The notes beneath the pieces were generated by a model. It made no database searches, was not told where the DNA came from, and saw nothing but the letters and a program-made list of their open reading frames with translations. The translations under genes and the position numbers were made by a program. From contig NZ_CP009283.1 in NCBI RefSeq assembly GCF_000758625.1, positions 4,103,501 to 4,167,500 of the forward strand: a DNA stretch of 64,000 nucleotides, in the 5' to 3' direction. Positions 46,248 through 54,166 of the stretch are shown in pieces. Every line of letters starts with the position of its first letter. The stretch's first letter is position 1. Source of the DNA: Paenibacillus sp. FSL R7-0273. Lineage in GTDB: Bacteria > Bacillota > Bacilli > Paenibacillales > Paenibacillaceae.

Positions 46248-46285
46248 ATCATGAGTATATTCCTCCACTGTCATTATTATGTATT

Positions 46286-46340
46286 AAAAAAAATCCGTAA
46301 GAATTCCGCCTGCTTACACAGGCTCATTCTTACGGATTTT
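46286..46340 (-). terminator. Terminator of the lipoprotein gene
   Basis: Minus-strand arms AAAATCCGTAAGAAT / ATTCTTACGGATTTT with a T-run. Confidence 0.85.
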
Positions 46341-46421
46341 GTGCTGCGGCGGATACCGGCGGGAAGTCCCCCTCAGGTACCGCATGCCGTTTGCTTCTGT
46401 ACAGGATTACGCGAAAGCGGA

Positions 46422-47102
46422 TTACTCCGCCTCAATGGTAGACAGCGACACTGTTGTCCACGGACTAAACTGGTCTGCCGAATCCCCTTCCGGTGTGTGT
46501 ATCCGCAGCAGGTAGGCATCTCCGGCCTCGTTCTTCCAGACCATATAATCCTCCGTACCCTTTTCGTTACTTACCTGCAGGTACAGCTCTGCAAAGCGCA
46601 GGGGATGCTCAAACAGCTCCCCGCTGTAGTCTTTAGCGCCAGCAAGCTCGGTTTGTCCCTGCTGCTTCAGGGCAGCAAGATCATATCCGGCCGGCAGGGG
46701 CTCAATCTCCGCATAATAGCTGGAGTCGGCAGTCAGCGACAGACGCCCGGTCTGCGCATCAAAGGTATAGCCGTCAAATATATAGAGCGAGTAGCCGTCA
46801 CCCTGTTCAAGGGTCCCATCCTGCCCGGGAACACCACCCTCCTGTTCACCGAAGCTCTGTGTCTGCGGACGCTCGGATGAGGCAGGAGCGCTCGCCTCAG
46901 GGCTGGCAGACGCCGGCGCCGCAGTGGCTGCAGGTGACACAGTCGGCTCAGGACTGGCTGTCGCTTCGCTGACAGGCGTTGCGGCTGGAGCAGACGCTGT
47001 AGGCTCCGCCTCATTCGCTGTCTCATTATTGCTGCATGCACCCAGAATTGAGGCTGACAAAAGAAGAACACTTGCTGCTGTAGCTAGCATCGATTTTTTC
47101 AT
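46422..47102 (-). CDS. Lipoprotein with Ala/Pro/Ser/Thr-rich linker
   Basis: A 226-residue lipoprotein: signal peptide with lipobox ILGAC-SN, then about 70 residues of low-complexity Ala, Pro, Ser, Thr and Glu, then a globular domain of about 130 residues (SYYAEIEPLPAGYDLAALKQQGQ, YLQVSNEKGTEDYMVWKNEAG). The domain is not recognised. The start follows AGGAGGTATAAC; an earlier in-frame ATG has no ribosome site. Confidence 0.8.
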   Translation of the reverse strand: MKKSMLATAASVLLLSASILGACSNNETANEAEPTASAPAATPVSEATASPEPTVSPAATAAPASASPEASAPASSERPQTQSFGEQEGGVPGQDGTLEQGDGYSLYIFDGYTFDAQTGRLSLTADSSYYAEIEPLPAGYDLAALKQQGQTELAGAKDYSGELFEHPLRFAELYLQVSNEKGTEDYMVWKNEAGDAYLLRIHTPEGDSADQFSPWTTVSLSTIEAE

Positions 47103-47189
47103 GTTATACCTCCTCGTCTGATTAACACTTATTACCCACATAGCTGACATATTATCTATCCGGATAAACTCCGTACTCTAACTAAACGC

Positions 47190-47221
47190 AAAAAACCGCC
47201 GGAATGTTACTCCGGGCGGTT
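47190..47221 (-). terminator. Terminator of the 58-residue membrane protein gene
   Basis: Minus-strand hairpin AACCGCCCGGAG / TTCCGGCGGTT followed by TTTTTGC. Confidence 0.75.
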
Positions 47222-47237
47222 CATTTATTATGTATGA

Positions 47238-47414
47238 CTAGATAATTACTTCCAGCAGACTGCCGAACATATAGCCGATCTTATAGGATTCCTTAACCAA
47301 ACGCTCCATAACACCTATTGCAAAGGTAGTCATATTAAGCACAGCTGTCAGGATAAGAATAAAAATAAGCGGGAGCAATGCACGGGCTGCTTTGCTTATG
47401 TCTTCTTTTTTCAT
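47238..47414 (-). CDS. Small membrane protein, hypothetical
   Basis: 58 residues with a basic N-terminus (KKEDISKAARALL), a hydrophobic stretch (LPLIFILILTAVLNMTTFAIGVM), and a second weaker segment at the end. The start at 47414 follows GGCGGAGATATTAGT. The family is unknown; it stands alone with its own terminator. Confidence 0.6.
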   Translation of the reverse strand: MKKEDISKAARALLPLIFILILTAVLNMTTFAIGVMERLVKESYKIGYMFGSLLEVII

Positions 47415-47629
47415 ACTAATATCTCCGCCTTTCAGTAAAATCATTCTTCAAAAGCTTCTCCTCCGGACATGCTAGAAAGGCAGAGTATAAACATAGGCCA
47501 GTACTATTTTATCGGCTCTGCAACAATATGTAAATACTATAGATTTAAGTGTAAATTCAACAGAAAAACTATTGCAAAATCGTCTCAATTATTTATAATA
47601 TTTACCAGGTGAATGAAGGGAGACATCAA

Positions 47630-47908
47630 GTGATCTTGTCTACTACAGATACGCTTCCCCTCATGTCTTACATTGACATTGACCGCAGCTTATATGCGCA
47701 ATCCATCCACACCTTAAGGCAGAGAACGTCCAGAAACCCCAAAAGCATTTCCCGTATTCTTAATTCGTTATATGACAGCAACTACGTCACTATTGGTGAT
47801 TTAATGAAGGCTTCATTGACTGAATTGCTTTGCTTGAGGAATTTCGGCGTCACGGGGCAAACGATTGTTATTGAGTTGTTAGAGGCACATAGCAGAAGTC
47901 TGGTTTGA
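47630..47908 (+). CDS. RNA polymerase alpha-CTD-like small protein
   Basis: 92 residues. The C-terminal half (YVTIGDLMKASLTELLCLRNFGVTGQTIVIELLEA) matches the helix-hairpin-helix pattern of the RpoA C-terminal domain. There is no assembly domain, so it is a free alpha-CTD-like module, perhaps DNA-binding. The start is GTG behind GAAGGGAG; an upstream ATG at 47609 is too close to its ribosome site. A terminator follows. Confidence 0.65.
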   Translation: MILSTTDTLPLMSYIDIDRSLYAQSIHTLRQRTSRNPKSISRILNSLYDSNYVTIGDLMKASLTELLCLRNFGVTGQTIVIELLEAHSRSLV

Positions 47909-47923
47909 GTTGTACCCCTTGGG

Positions 47924-47952
47924 GACCCTTTTTACTGAAAGGGTCTCTTTAT
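47924..47952 (+). terminator. Terminator of the alpha-CTD-like gene
   Basis: Hairpin GACCCTTT / AAAGGGTC followed by TCTTTATTTT. Confidence 0.8.
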
Positions 47953-47953
47953 T

Positions 47954-48244
47954 TTGGCAGTCGCTATTCGCTGCTGTTTTTCTTCAGCATGTATTTCAGC
48001 ACTACCCTTTTCAGGAAAATATAGTGATCTTCGATTTCTGCCTACACTAAAAGAAAATCTGTTCCAATACTTAAAACCTGAATCAAAGCTAGTACATTTT
48101 GCTAATCGTGGATTGAATACCACCAATGATGTTCACTCATTGAAAAATAACGCTTTAAGCTTTAATATGTCTAAGTACTGGAGTAATATTTATTTTGATT
48201 GGTCGCCAGAGTTATTACCGCACTATAGGCAACAGGTTCTATAA
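47954..48244 (+). pseudogene. Orphan ORF, possible gene fragment
   Basis: 96 codons with low GC. The second half (KLVHFANRGLNTTNDV, then SKYWSNIYFDWSPELL) has a protein-like composition, but no ribosome site precedes the TTG/ATG candidates, and the frame begins inside the terminator of the previous gene. It may be the tail of a lost gene. No family is recognised. Confidence 0.35.
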
Positions 48245-48299
48245 TGAAAAAAGCCATGGCATTCCCCTAGTTGATTAGTCAAACTCAAAATATACGCCA

Positions 48300-48611
48300 G
48301 CATCCAAAACACTCTTCTCACACAATCGAGTGAATGAGGGAGGAAATCCTCCGCTCTCTCGTAGTGGGAATGCACTATTTGTGTTCTCGGGACAACTCCC
48401 GTACGCCTCACCCAAGTTTGCCATCACGAGAAAGACTCATCCGGCACTCCAAGTATTCGGAGCTCGCGAATTCGCCCCCTCAAGTCGTGTATTCCCATTC
48501 GGTATCTTTCAGATTCACCTCGTGGTGGGGACCTTTGTTTAACGGCAGGTGTGTATAATCCCTCCTATAGGGACTTTCACCCCTATAGGAATGCCCCCAT
48601 GCTGAGCGTAC
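48300..48611 (-). mobile_element. 5' fragment of a group II intron (IIC-like)
   Basis: Read on the minus strand from 48611, the sequence GTACGCTCAGCATGGGG, then CCTATAGGGGTGAAAGTCCC with CTATAGG, then GAGGTGAATCTGAAAGAT and GTACGGGAGTTG resembles domain I of bacterial group II introns, which start GTGYG and carry the GGGTGAAAGTCCC hairpin. It begins right after a Rho-independent terminator, the insertion site of class C introns. No reverse transcriptase ORF and no convincing domain V/VI were found, so it appears to be a truncated, inactive relic. The first bases are GTACG, one change from consensus. The left end is approximate. Confidence 0.5.
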
Positions 48612-48640
48612 AAAAATAACGACACCCAATCAGGGTGTCG
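48612..48640 (-). terminator. Terminator of the 94-residue hypothetical protein gene
   Basis: Minus-strand hairpin CGACACCC / GGGTGTCG followed by TTATTTTT. Confidence 0.85.
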
Positions 48641-48649
48641 CCTCAAAAT

Positions 48650-48934
48650 TTATAAACATATGGATCCACTAAGTCCAATTTGGGACACATTAGCCACATT
48701 ATTTTGAACCATGTGGAACTTCCCGTTTTGGAAAAACAAATAGGTAAAAGCTCCATAAGTGGAGTTATTAGGGTTTGTTTCCGGTGAAACTGAATGTATG
48801 AAAACCCCGCACAATCGCTCCCCACTGTTCAAAGTAAAGTCAACTGTTTGATTCAAAAATGGTTTTACTTGGGCAACTTGTAACAATGGGAATATTCCGC
48901 GAGTTCCCCGTTTACTGTTCTGAACATTTTTCAT
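48650..48934 (-). CDS. Hypothetical protein, 94 residues
   Basis: A low-GC gene with a basic N-terminus (KNVQNSKRGTRG) and a beta-rich body (VKPFLNQTVDFTLNSGERLCGVFIHS, YGAFTYLFFQNGKFHMVQNN). The start follows AAGGGAG by eight nt; ATG two codons earlier overlaps the site. No family was recognised. It has its own terminator. Confidence 0.6.
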   Translation of the reverse strand: MKNVQNSKRGTRGIFPLLQVAQVKPFLNQTVDFTLNSGERLCGVFIHSVSPETNPNNSTYGAFTYLFFQNGKFHMVQNNVANVSQIGLSGSICL

Positions 48935-49201
48935 TCTCATCTCTCCCTTGGGAATATTTTCACTAACGGTGTATTCTATTCAATTTACCGTTAGGTGCTA
49001 ACCCATGGACGAAAATTGATGAAATCGCCCAAAAATCGAACGATCTAACTAAATAAATCTTTCACACGCAAAAAGATCCGATCGATACGCTTCTACGCAC
49101 AAATTTCGCCATGTCTAGGTATTCTAGCTACAAAGGTGGCTTGGCCCCTCCCATGGTTGGACTTGCACTAACTAGATAATGCGTGCCTCTGGGCACGCGG
49201 C

Positions 49202-49228
49202 AAAATAAAAAGCGCCAGTGAGGCGCTT
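49202..49228 (-). terminator. Terminator after the gene fragment
   Basis: Minus-strand hairpin AAGCGCC / GGCGCTT followed by TTTATTTTG. Confidence 0.75.
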
Positions 49229-49261
49229 ATATTCAAAAATACATATAGGCATTTTATACAA

Positions 49262-49402
49262 TTAAATAAATTGAATCTTAGCTATGTCATTATACTGATT
49301 CTTCAAATCATTTGGATCAATTTTCAGTAAATTAAAGACAAAATCAACAAATTCATCTTTATGATTTCGCTCCCCACTCTTTGGAGGATTATGTACACAA
49401 TG
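49262..49402 (-). pseudogene. C-terminal fragment of an unidentified gene
   Basis: 46 codons in a minus-strand frame ending in TAA at 49262-49264, reading HCVHNPPKSGERNHKDEF, then VDFVFNLLKIDPNDLKNQYN. The composition is clearly protein-like and a terminator follows, but a stop codon lies directly upstream and there is no start. It is probably the surviving 3' end of a decayed gene. The family is not recognised. Confidence 0.5.
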
Positions 49403-49814
49403 CTACCGCAAAACCACCATGCCCAAAACAAGCGCTTCCAACACACCTTTAAGGTATTGGGGTATTCCCTTCTGTCCGCTGTCCCACTGGGTAAAACCGG
49501 ATTGTATTGACGTAACCGGTTAACGTTATCAATCTATATTTTTAACCGCTGAGATCCAGTCGCCTAGGAGCTAGTAGGCTGGATCTGCACTGTGATATGC
49601 CCGTTACTACGTTTTTGTTCTTCTGCGATGTCAATTCTTCAGGAGCCCTACGCATAATTTCTTCAAATCTAAATCAAACAGATCAAAATTATCAACTTAT
49701 ATTCCGTCATTTTTGTTCCATTCATAGCTAAGTTTCTTCCATGTTATGTTTGAACTGGCAGCGGACGCCCAAATGATGATACCGGTGATAGATAATAAAA
49801 GGATGTGTTAAAAA

Positions 49815-50192
49815 ATGGCTTTTGATTTTAGAGTTTTTGGGCACGAAATGACCCCATTCCCTGACCGCATAATTGATACCGGCGACGCAAGTGCATATGT
49901 GGTTGAACGCATTGTAAAATTTGATGCCCCTGTAAAAAGGTGCTGGGCAGCGATAAGTTCATTTAATATTGATTTCCCATTAGAAACAGATGAACAAGGT
50001 AACCGAATAATCAATGATATACAACAAATTGGAGTCTCTTTATCAGCTCCGGTTCCTATTCCGGAAGATCCGAAATTCGTAAAGCTTCTCAATTTCTTTA
50101 AAGTTGTTTCTCCGAAGATGATTGAAAAGGGAATACAGCCAAAAGGCTCAATGTCTTTCATAGTCTTTGCAGAGACAGAAGATCGACAATAA
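49815..50192 (+). CDS. Hypothetical protein, 125 residues
   Basis: A low-GC gene in the accessory region. The product starts MAFDFRVFGHEMTPFPDRIID and includes ERIVKFDAPVKRCWAAISSFN and VPIPEDPKFVKLLNFFKVVSP. No known domain is seen. The upstream ribosome site is weak, but a good terminator follows. Its composition differs from flanking core genes, consistent with transfer. Confidence 0.6.
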   Translation: MAFDFRVFGHEMTPFPDRIIDTGDASAYVVERIVKFDAPVKRCWAAISSFNIDFPLETDEQGNRIINDIQQIGVSLSAPVPIPEDPKFVKLLNFFKVVSPKMIEKGIQPKGSMSFIVFAETEDRQ

Positions 50193-50227
50193 TAGTTGCT
50201 TTTAATTGTGTCGTTTACATTCTTCAA

Positions 50228-50264
50228 CCTCTCCTTACATATTATCGGAGAGGCTTTTTTTTTC
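50228..50264 (+). terminator. Terminator of the 125-residue protein gene
   Basis: Hairpin CCTCTCC / GGAGAGG followed by nine T. Confidence 0.85.
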
Positions 50265-50383
50265 GAACTCCCCTTAAGAAAACTCAATATCAGTACTCAT
50301 ATCCTCTTCGACTGCGCAATACAGCATACAAGAAAATCAGTTACCTATACTGCATCAAGGCGTATTACCTAAAAAGGAGTTGA

Positions 50384-50596
50384 GCAATCATACTTATCTT
50401 CACTGTGAAAATTTTAATGGCTCTTGCAATCTGGGTTATTATTTTTCCGGCATCCCTTGTAAAGCTGCGAAATTACATATTAAAGGATGCTATTGAACCA
50501 AGTTATACTACCCTACTGATGAGTCGGATTACGGGCATCCTTGTACTCATTTTACTTCTTTACGGCTTGTTCAATATTTATCTAACACAGCAATAG
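50384..50596 (+). CDS. Small two-helix membrane protein, non-canonical start
   Basis: About 70 residues with two membrane helices (TVKILMALAIWVIIFPASLV and ITGILVLILLLYGLFNIYL) around a polar middle. AAGGAG lies seven nt before an ATC codon at 50384 in the same frame, whereas the first GTG (50405) is about 28 nt from the ribosome site. The true start may be ATC/ATA, or GTG. No family was recognised. Confidence 0.55.
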   Translation, partial: AIILIFTVKILMALAIWVIIFPASLVKLRNYILKDAIEPSYTTLLMSRITGILVLILLLYGLFNIYLTQQ

Positions 50597-50696
50597 AGTT
50601 AATGTCAGGCACCCCATGTTTATGTACAAAATGCGTCTGCCGCCTACTACTTCCAGTTCCCTCCTCTTTATGTCCAGCCAAACCATTTCTCCACAC

Positions 50697-50730
50697 AAAA
50701 AAACCCCCAACGCCAACGGCGTCAGGGGTT
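50697..50730 (-). terminator. Terminator of glnA
   Basis: Minus-strand hairpin ACCCCTGACGCC / GGCGTTGGGGGT followed by seven T. Confidence 0.9.
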
Positions 50731-50738
50731 ACTCCATC

Positions 50739-52067
50739 CTAGTAAAGCGTCATGTACTGGCTTCTTTCCCACTCGTGAACCTGGGTGCGATAGATGTCCC
50801 ACTCGATTTCCTTCAGCTCGTAGAAGTGAGCCAGCGCGTGTTCGCCGAGGGCTTCGGTGATGACATGGCTGCGAATTAGTTCGTTCAGGGCTTCCTTCAG
50901 GTCAGCCGGCAGGCTCGGGATGCCTTCTTCAATGCGTTCTTCCTCAGACATCACATAGATGTTGCGGTCGATTGGTGCCGGAAGATCCAGCTGGCGCTTG
51001 ATGCCGTCAAGACCTGCCTTCAGCATTACAGCCAGTGCAAGGTACGGGTTAGCCGCCGGGTCTGGATTGCGGACCTCGACACGTGTGCTAAGGCCTCTGG
51101 AAGCCGGGATACGGATCATCGGGCTGCGGTTGCTCGCAGACCATGCCACGTAGCAAGGCGCTTCGTAACCTGGAACCAGACGCTTGTAAGAGTTAACCGT
51201 AGGGTTAGTGATAGCGGCAAAAGCACGTGCGTGCTTGAGGATACCCGCCATGTAATAGCGTGCCGTTTTGCTCAGGCCGAGCGAATCGCTCTCATCGTAG
51301 AACATATTCTCATTGCCTTTGAACAAGGATTGGTGTGCGTGCATACCGGATCCGTTCATGCCAAATAGCGGCTTAGGCATAAATGTAGCATGCAGACCGT
51401 GCTGACGGGCTACCGTCTTCACGACAAGCTTGAAGGTCTGAATCTGGTCAGCGGCTTTGATCGCGTCCGCATATTTGAAGTCGATTTCGTGCTGGCCGGA
51501 AGCAACCTCATGGTGGGAGGCTTCGATTTCAAAGCCCATTTCTTCAAGGGTCAATACGATTTCGCGGCGGCAGTTCTCCCCAAGATCCATCGGCGCCAAA
51601 TCGAAATATCCGCCCTGGTCATTCAGTTCCTGTGTCGGATTGCCCTTCTCGTCCGTTCTGAACAGGAAGAATTCCGGCTCAGGTCCAACGTTCATCGCAG
51701 TGTAGCCCATTTCTTCGGCTTCCTGGAGACAACGCTTTAGAATACCGCGCGGATCGCCGGCAAACGGTGTTCCGTCAGGCATGTACACATCACAAATCAG
51801 ACGTGCTACCCGGCTGTCTGTCACCCAAGGGAAGATAACCCAAGTGCTAAGGTCCGGATACAGGTACATGTCGGATTCCTCGATACGAACATAACCTTCG
51901 ATGGAAGATCCGTCGAACATCATTTTATTGTCGAGCGCTTTTTCAAGCTGGCTCACGGGAATTTCAACGTTTTTGATCGTTCCCAGCAGGTCAGTAAACT
52001 GCAGACGAATAAAACGGACGTTTTCTTCTTTGGAAATACGGATAATATCCTCTTTAGAAAAGCTCAC
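50739..52067 (-). CDS. glnA: Glutamine synthetase type I
   Basis: A 442-residue enzyme that joins ammonia to glutamate with ATP. It belongs to the GSI-alpha class of Bacilli (no adenylylation loop tyrosine context). Segments seen: [34 protein letters not shown], the ATP/metal motif [17 protein letters not shown], and [13 protein letters not shown]. The GlnA C-terminus also acts on GlnR in Bacilli by feedback-inhibited binding. It is 32 nt after glnR in the same operon. Confidence 0.98.
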   Translation of the reverse strand: MSFSKEDIIRISKEENVRFIRLQFTDLLGTIKNVEIPVSQLEKALDNKMMFDGSSIEGYVRIEESDMYLYPDLSTWVIFPWVTDSRVARLICDVYMPDGTPFAGDPRGILKRCLQEAEEMGYTAMNVGPEPEFFLFRTDEKGNPTQELNDQGGYFDLAPMDLGENCRREIVLTLEEMGFEIEASHHEVASGQHEIDFKYADAIKAADQIQTFKLVVKTVARQHGLHATFMPKPLFGMNGSGMHAHQSLFKGNENMFYDESDSLGLSKTARYYMAGILKHARAFAAITNPTVNSYKRLVPGYEAPCYVAWSASNRSPMIRIPASRGLSTRVEVRNPDPAANPYLALAVMLKAGLDGIKRQLDLPAPIDRNIYVMSEEERIEEGIPSLPADLKEALNELIRSHVITEALGEHALAHFYELKEIEWDIYRTQVHEWERSQYMTLY

Positions 52068-52099
52068 GATACCCTCTCCCTTTCAACACTCTAATTAGT

Positions 52100-52510
52100 T
52101 TATTTATTAAAAAACCGGGATAGCTCGCCCTGAATAAGAGATACTTGTCCCGGTCTTTTACCGGAAACCAGTTCCTGCTTAAGCAAACGGTGAAGCTGTG
52201 AATCAGACAACTCTCTACGTCTAACCTCTGTGTCAGGGGTAATAACCGTAGCTTCTTCGGATTCCTTCGAGACAGGATTCATCACCTGCTTAATGCCGGC
52301 AATGTTAACTCCCTTCTCAATCAGTGCTTTGATTTCTAACAGGCGCTCAACATCATTGAATGAGAACAAACGCTGGTTGCCGGACGTACGCGCAGGTACA
52401 ATCAGGCTGTGCTGCTCATAATAACGAATTTGTCTAGCAGATAAATCGGTTAGCTTCATTACGATTCCTATAGGAAATAATGCCATATTTCTGCGGATTT
52501 CATCACCCAT
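52100..52510 (-). CDS. glnR: Nitrogen regulator GlnR (MerR family)
   Basis: A 136-residue MerR-type regulator: the DNA-binding helix-turn-helix is GIVMKLTDLSARQIRYYEQHSLIVPARTSGNQRLFSFNDVERL, followed by a helical dimer region and a C-terminal tail (LHRLLKQELV...LIQGELSRFFNK) that senses feedback-inhibited glutamine synthetase. It represses glnRA in nitrogen excess. A GlnR box sits at its own promoter. Confidence 0.97.
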   Translation of the reverse strand: MGDEIRRNMALFPIGIVMKLTDLSARQIRYYEQHSLIVPARTSGNQRLFSFNDVERLLEIKALIEKGVNIAGIKQVMNPVSKESEEATVITPDTEVRRRELSDSQLHRLLKQELVSGKRPGQVSLIQGELSRFFNK

Positions 52511-52547
52511 GACTCATCCAACCTTCCAATGATCTTTTTCTCATCTC

Positions 52548-52598
52548 ATTGTACATTTCTTAATTTGGCGTGTCAATGGTATGTAAGTTTTCTTTACA
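52548..52598 (-). promoter_or_regulatory. glnRA promoter with GlnR/TnrA box
   Basis: Minus strand: TTGACA (52571-52576), a 17-nt spacer, and TACAAT (52548-52553). Directly upstream lies TGTAAAGAAAACTTACA (52582-52598), a perfect match to TGTNAN7TNACA, the GlnR/TnrA site. Confidence 0.9.
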
Positions 52599-52799
52599 AC
52601 ATTAGTAGACTACTGCGAAACAGAAGGTTACTTGGGTGTAAGCTACATAGGATGAATTCAACCGCAGTATATCACACCCGGCAATCCGGAAGCAAAAGTA
52701 GCTAACACGTCCGGACACTGCCTCCGGTGGTATTTTTCCCTGTTTCCCGCTATCTATCCTTGTCTAACTAGGCTCAGAACAGCGGCAGTGCCCGCAGAC

Positions 52800-52832
52800 A
52801 AAAAAACAACCCCGCTCAAATAAGCAGGGCTG
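52800..52832 (-). terminator. Terminator of the ynbB-like gene
   Basis: Minus-strand hairpin AGCCCTGCT / GAGCGGGGTT followed by TTTTTTT. Confidence 0.8.
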
Positions 52833-52886
52833 CAGCATATGATCTCCCGCGTTAAACGGGCTACCGTCAATATCTATTCTTCCACT

Positions 52887-54140
52887 CTACAAAAGCTTAC
52901 GTTCCCGCATGCTCTGCAGCGCCATCAGAACGCCGAATTTCACATGGGAGTAAGTCAATCCGCCCTGCATGTAGCCGATGTACGGCGCACGGATCGGCGC
53001 ATCCGCCGACAGCTCCAGGCTGCCGCCCTGGATGAAGGTTCCGGCTGCCATAATAACCGGATGCTCATAGCCCGGCATGTCCCAAGGCTCAGGAACGACA
53101 TGGCTGTCCACCGCAGCTGCGCGCTGAATGCCCTGTACGAAGGCGATGAGATGCTCAGCACTGTCAAAAGAGACCGCCTGGATCAGATCCGTACGCGGCT
53201 CATCCCAGGCCGGCTTGGTCGTGAACCCGCAGCGCTGGAAGACAGCCGCCGCGAAGATGCTGCCCTTAACGGCCTGTCCGACCGTGTGCGGGGCCATGAA
53301 CAGCCCCTGGTAGAGGCCGCGCGTCGTCCCGAGCATCGCGCCTACCTCGCCGCCGATGCCCGGCGCTGTCAGCCGGTAGGCTGCCAGCTCTACGAGATCG
53401 CTGCGGCCGCAGATGTAGCCTCCGGTCTCGGCTATGCCGCCGCCGGGGTTTTTGATCAATGAGCCGGCGACGAGGTCAGCGCCGACCTGCGGCGGCTCCA
53501 GCTTTTCGGTAAATTCACCATAGCAGTTATCGACGAATACAATGACCTCCGGCTTCAGCGCCTTTACCCTGGCTGTCATCTCTCCGATTTCAGCTACGGT
53601 AAAGGAAGAACGCCAGTCATAGCCGCGCGACCTTTGAATGCCGATTACCTTTGTGCGTTCGTTGACAGACAGCTCCACCTCATCCCAGTCAATCTTCCCG
53701 TCCGGCGTAAGGGCCGTCTCCTTATAAGTGATCCCGAAGTCAGCCAAGGAGCCGGTTCCGTCCCCCGGCTTGCCTACCACTTTATGCAGCGTGTCATATG
53801 GACGGCCGGTGATGTACAGCAGCTCGTCTCCGGGCCGCAGCACACCAAAGAGTGCCGTAGAAATCGTATGGGTACCGGAGGCGAAATGCGGTCGTACCAG
53901 TGCGCTTTCCGCACCAAACACCTCAGCATACACCAGGTCCAGCACCTCGCGGCCCCGGTCATTATAGGCGTATCCGGTAGAACCGGCAAAATGGAAATCG
54001 CTGACGTGCTGGCGCTGAAACGCCTCGATCACCTTCCATTGATTGTGATCCACAATTTTATCCAGTGCTTTTACCGCACCTTCTATTTCGAGCTCTGCGG
54101 CCTCTGCCGCCTGTAAAATATCCTCTGCAAAAACAGCCAT
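52887..54140 (-). CDS. PLP-dependent YnbB-like protein (methionine gamma-lyase/aluminium-resistance family)
   Basis: A 417-residue PLP enzyme of fold type I. HFASGTHTISTALFGVLRPGDELLYITG is the cofactor-binding entry, IVFVDNCYGEFTEKLEPP the Asp/Tyr region, and LVAGSLIKNPGGGIAETGGYI contains the Schiff-base lysine. Relatives are annotated as aluminium-resistance protein or methionine gamma-lyase, with weak experimental support. The gene order hflX-ynbB-glnR-glnA is conserved in Bacillales, which identifies it as the ynbB orthologue. It starts 26 nt after hflX. Confidence 0.9.
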   Translation of the reverse strand: MAVFAEDILQAAEAAELEIEGAVKALDKIVDHNQWKVIEAFQRQHVSDFHFAGSTGYAYNDRGREVLDLVYAEVFGAESALVRPHFASGTHTISTALFGVLRPGDELLYITGRPYDTLHKVVGKPGDGTGSLADFGITYKETALTPDGKIDWDEVELSVNERTKVIGIQRSRGYDWRSSFTVAEIGEMTARVKALKPEVIVFVDNCYGEFTEKLEPPQVGADLVAGSLIKNPGGGIAETGGYICGRSDLVELAAYRLTAPGIGGEVGAMLGTTRGLYQGLFMAPHTVGQAVKGSIFAAAVFQRCGFTTKPAWDEPRTDLIQAVSFDSAEHLIAFVQGIQRAAAVDSHVVPEPWDMPGYEHPVIMAAGTFIQGGSLELSADAPIRAPYIGYMQGGLTYSHVKFGVLMALQSMRERKLL

Positions 54141-54166
54141 TTCCCCTTATTCGCTCCTAACATTAT

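Larger units (their letters stand above)
48935..49814. other. Low-GC accessory stretch with gene debris
   Basis: About 880 nt without an intact gene. It contains a minus-strand coding fragment at 49262-49402 with a terminator at 49202-49228, a perfect-looking inverted repeat AGATCCAG/CTGGATCT near 49554-49588, and short open frames at about 49600-49700 without start signals. It reads as the remains of one or more lost genes. Confidence 0.5.

Noticed and set aside
48330..48558. Short plus-strand ORFs
   Set aside because: They lie on the complement of the structured intron-like segment and have no homologous or start features.
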